64,000 bases of DNA from Henricia sp. BOLD:AAB3569 (Eukaryota > Echinodermata > Asteroidea > Spinulosida > Echinasteridae): NCBI GenBank assembly GCA_037783545.1, contig JBBELK010000450.1:434001-498000 (forward strand), written 5' to 3'. Made by a program: the position numbers and the translations under genes. Shown here one piece after another: positions 63,862 through 64,000 of this stretch. The notes under the pieces are model-generated. The model was not told where the DNA came from. It did no database searches and was given only the letters and a program-made list of their open reading frames with translations. Each line of letters starts with the position of its first letter. Position 1 is the stretch's first letter.

Positions 63862-64000
63862 CAGTTGTGTAAGCCCACTTGCGCAACATTTTATTGCGTA
63901 AGTTGCGCAACATTAAAACTATTTGTTGCGCAAGCTATAGGGTTTGCGCCATTTTTTAAAAGTTGCGCAAGCTGCGCAGTGTTTCGTGAAATCGACTGCT
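63862..64000. repeat. Partial MITE with TTGCGCAA motifs, cut by window edge
   Basis: GTTGCGCAA and TTGCGTAAG motifs recur. The right end GTGTTTCGTGAAATCGACTGCT matches the terminus of the MITE inside the 18-bp minisatellite. Confidence 0.55.

Overview
The window is animal nuclear DNA. Two protein genes with spliced coding exons lie head to head in a landscape crowded with short inverted-repeat transposons, tRNA-derived SINEs and minisatellites. The gene types (an animal-type iterative polyketide synthase and cytosolic leucyl-tRNA synthetase), GT-AG introns and style of repeats suggest a marine invertebrate deuterostome. An echinoderm is my best guess, but this is inference; no marker here fixes the species.

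Layout. (1) 1-10,513, minus strand: a large polyketide synthase in four coding exons. It covers KS-AT-DH-psiKR-psiER-KR-ACP and most of a C-terminal thioesterase; the 3' end runs off the left edge. Its last exon is open for 5,245 bases. (2) 10,514-28,052: an intergenic desert of about 17.5 kb. It holds MITEs nested in each other, TTAA-flanked elements of about 950 bp with a THAP-like ORF remnant, a transposon of about 2.75 kb with compound long inverted repeats, a GC-rich block, C-rich tracts and inverted minisatellite arrays. (3) 28,053-62,741, plus strand: LARS1 (cytosolic leucyl-tRNA synthetase). I resolve 19 coding exons with consistent phases, giving 1,038 residues; the last part of the C-terminus lies beyond the right edge. 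Its introns hold dozens of mobile elements. (4) 62,742-64,000: the next LARS1 intron, with three MITEs.

The two genes are not functionally linked as far as the sequence shows. The synthase should make a partly reduced polyketide from malonyl units (all KS, AT, DH, KR, ACP and TE catalytic residues are present, while the enoylreductase has lost its NADPH motif). LARS1 is a housekeeping enzyme with intact HIGH-type (HLGH) and KMSKS motifs and the CP1 editing insertion.

The most unusual structure is a set of decayed local copies of LARS1 exons, which I call exon echoes. Exons 1, 4, 13, 14, 15 and 16 each have one to three partial, diverged tandem copies in the adjacent intron. These usually include the splice site, and one was later split by a transposon. 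Other points of note are the dead ER combined with a type-II-like thioesterase in the synthase, several unrelated-looking transposon families that all use TTAA targets, and a transposon whose terminal repeats are built of about 205-bp tandem units. Exon boundaries were placed by hand from splice signals and reading frame; repeat boundaries are by-eye estimates.
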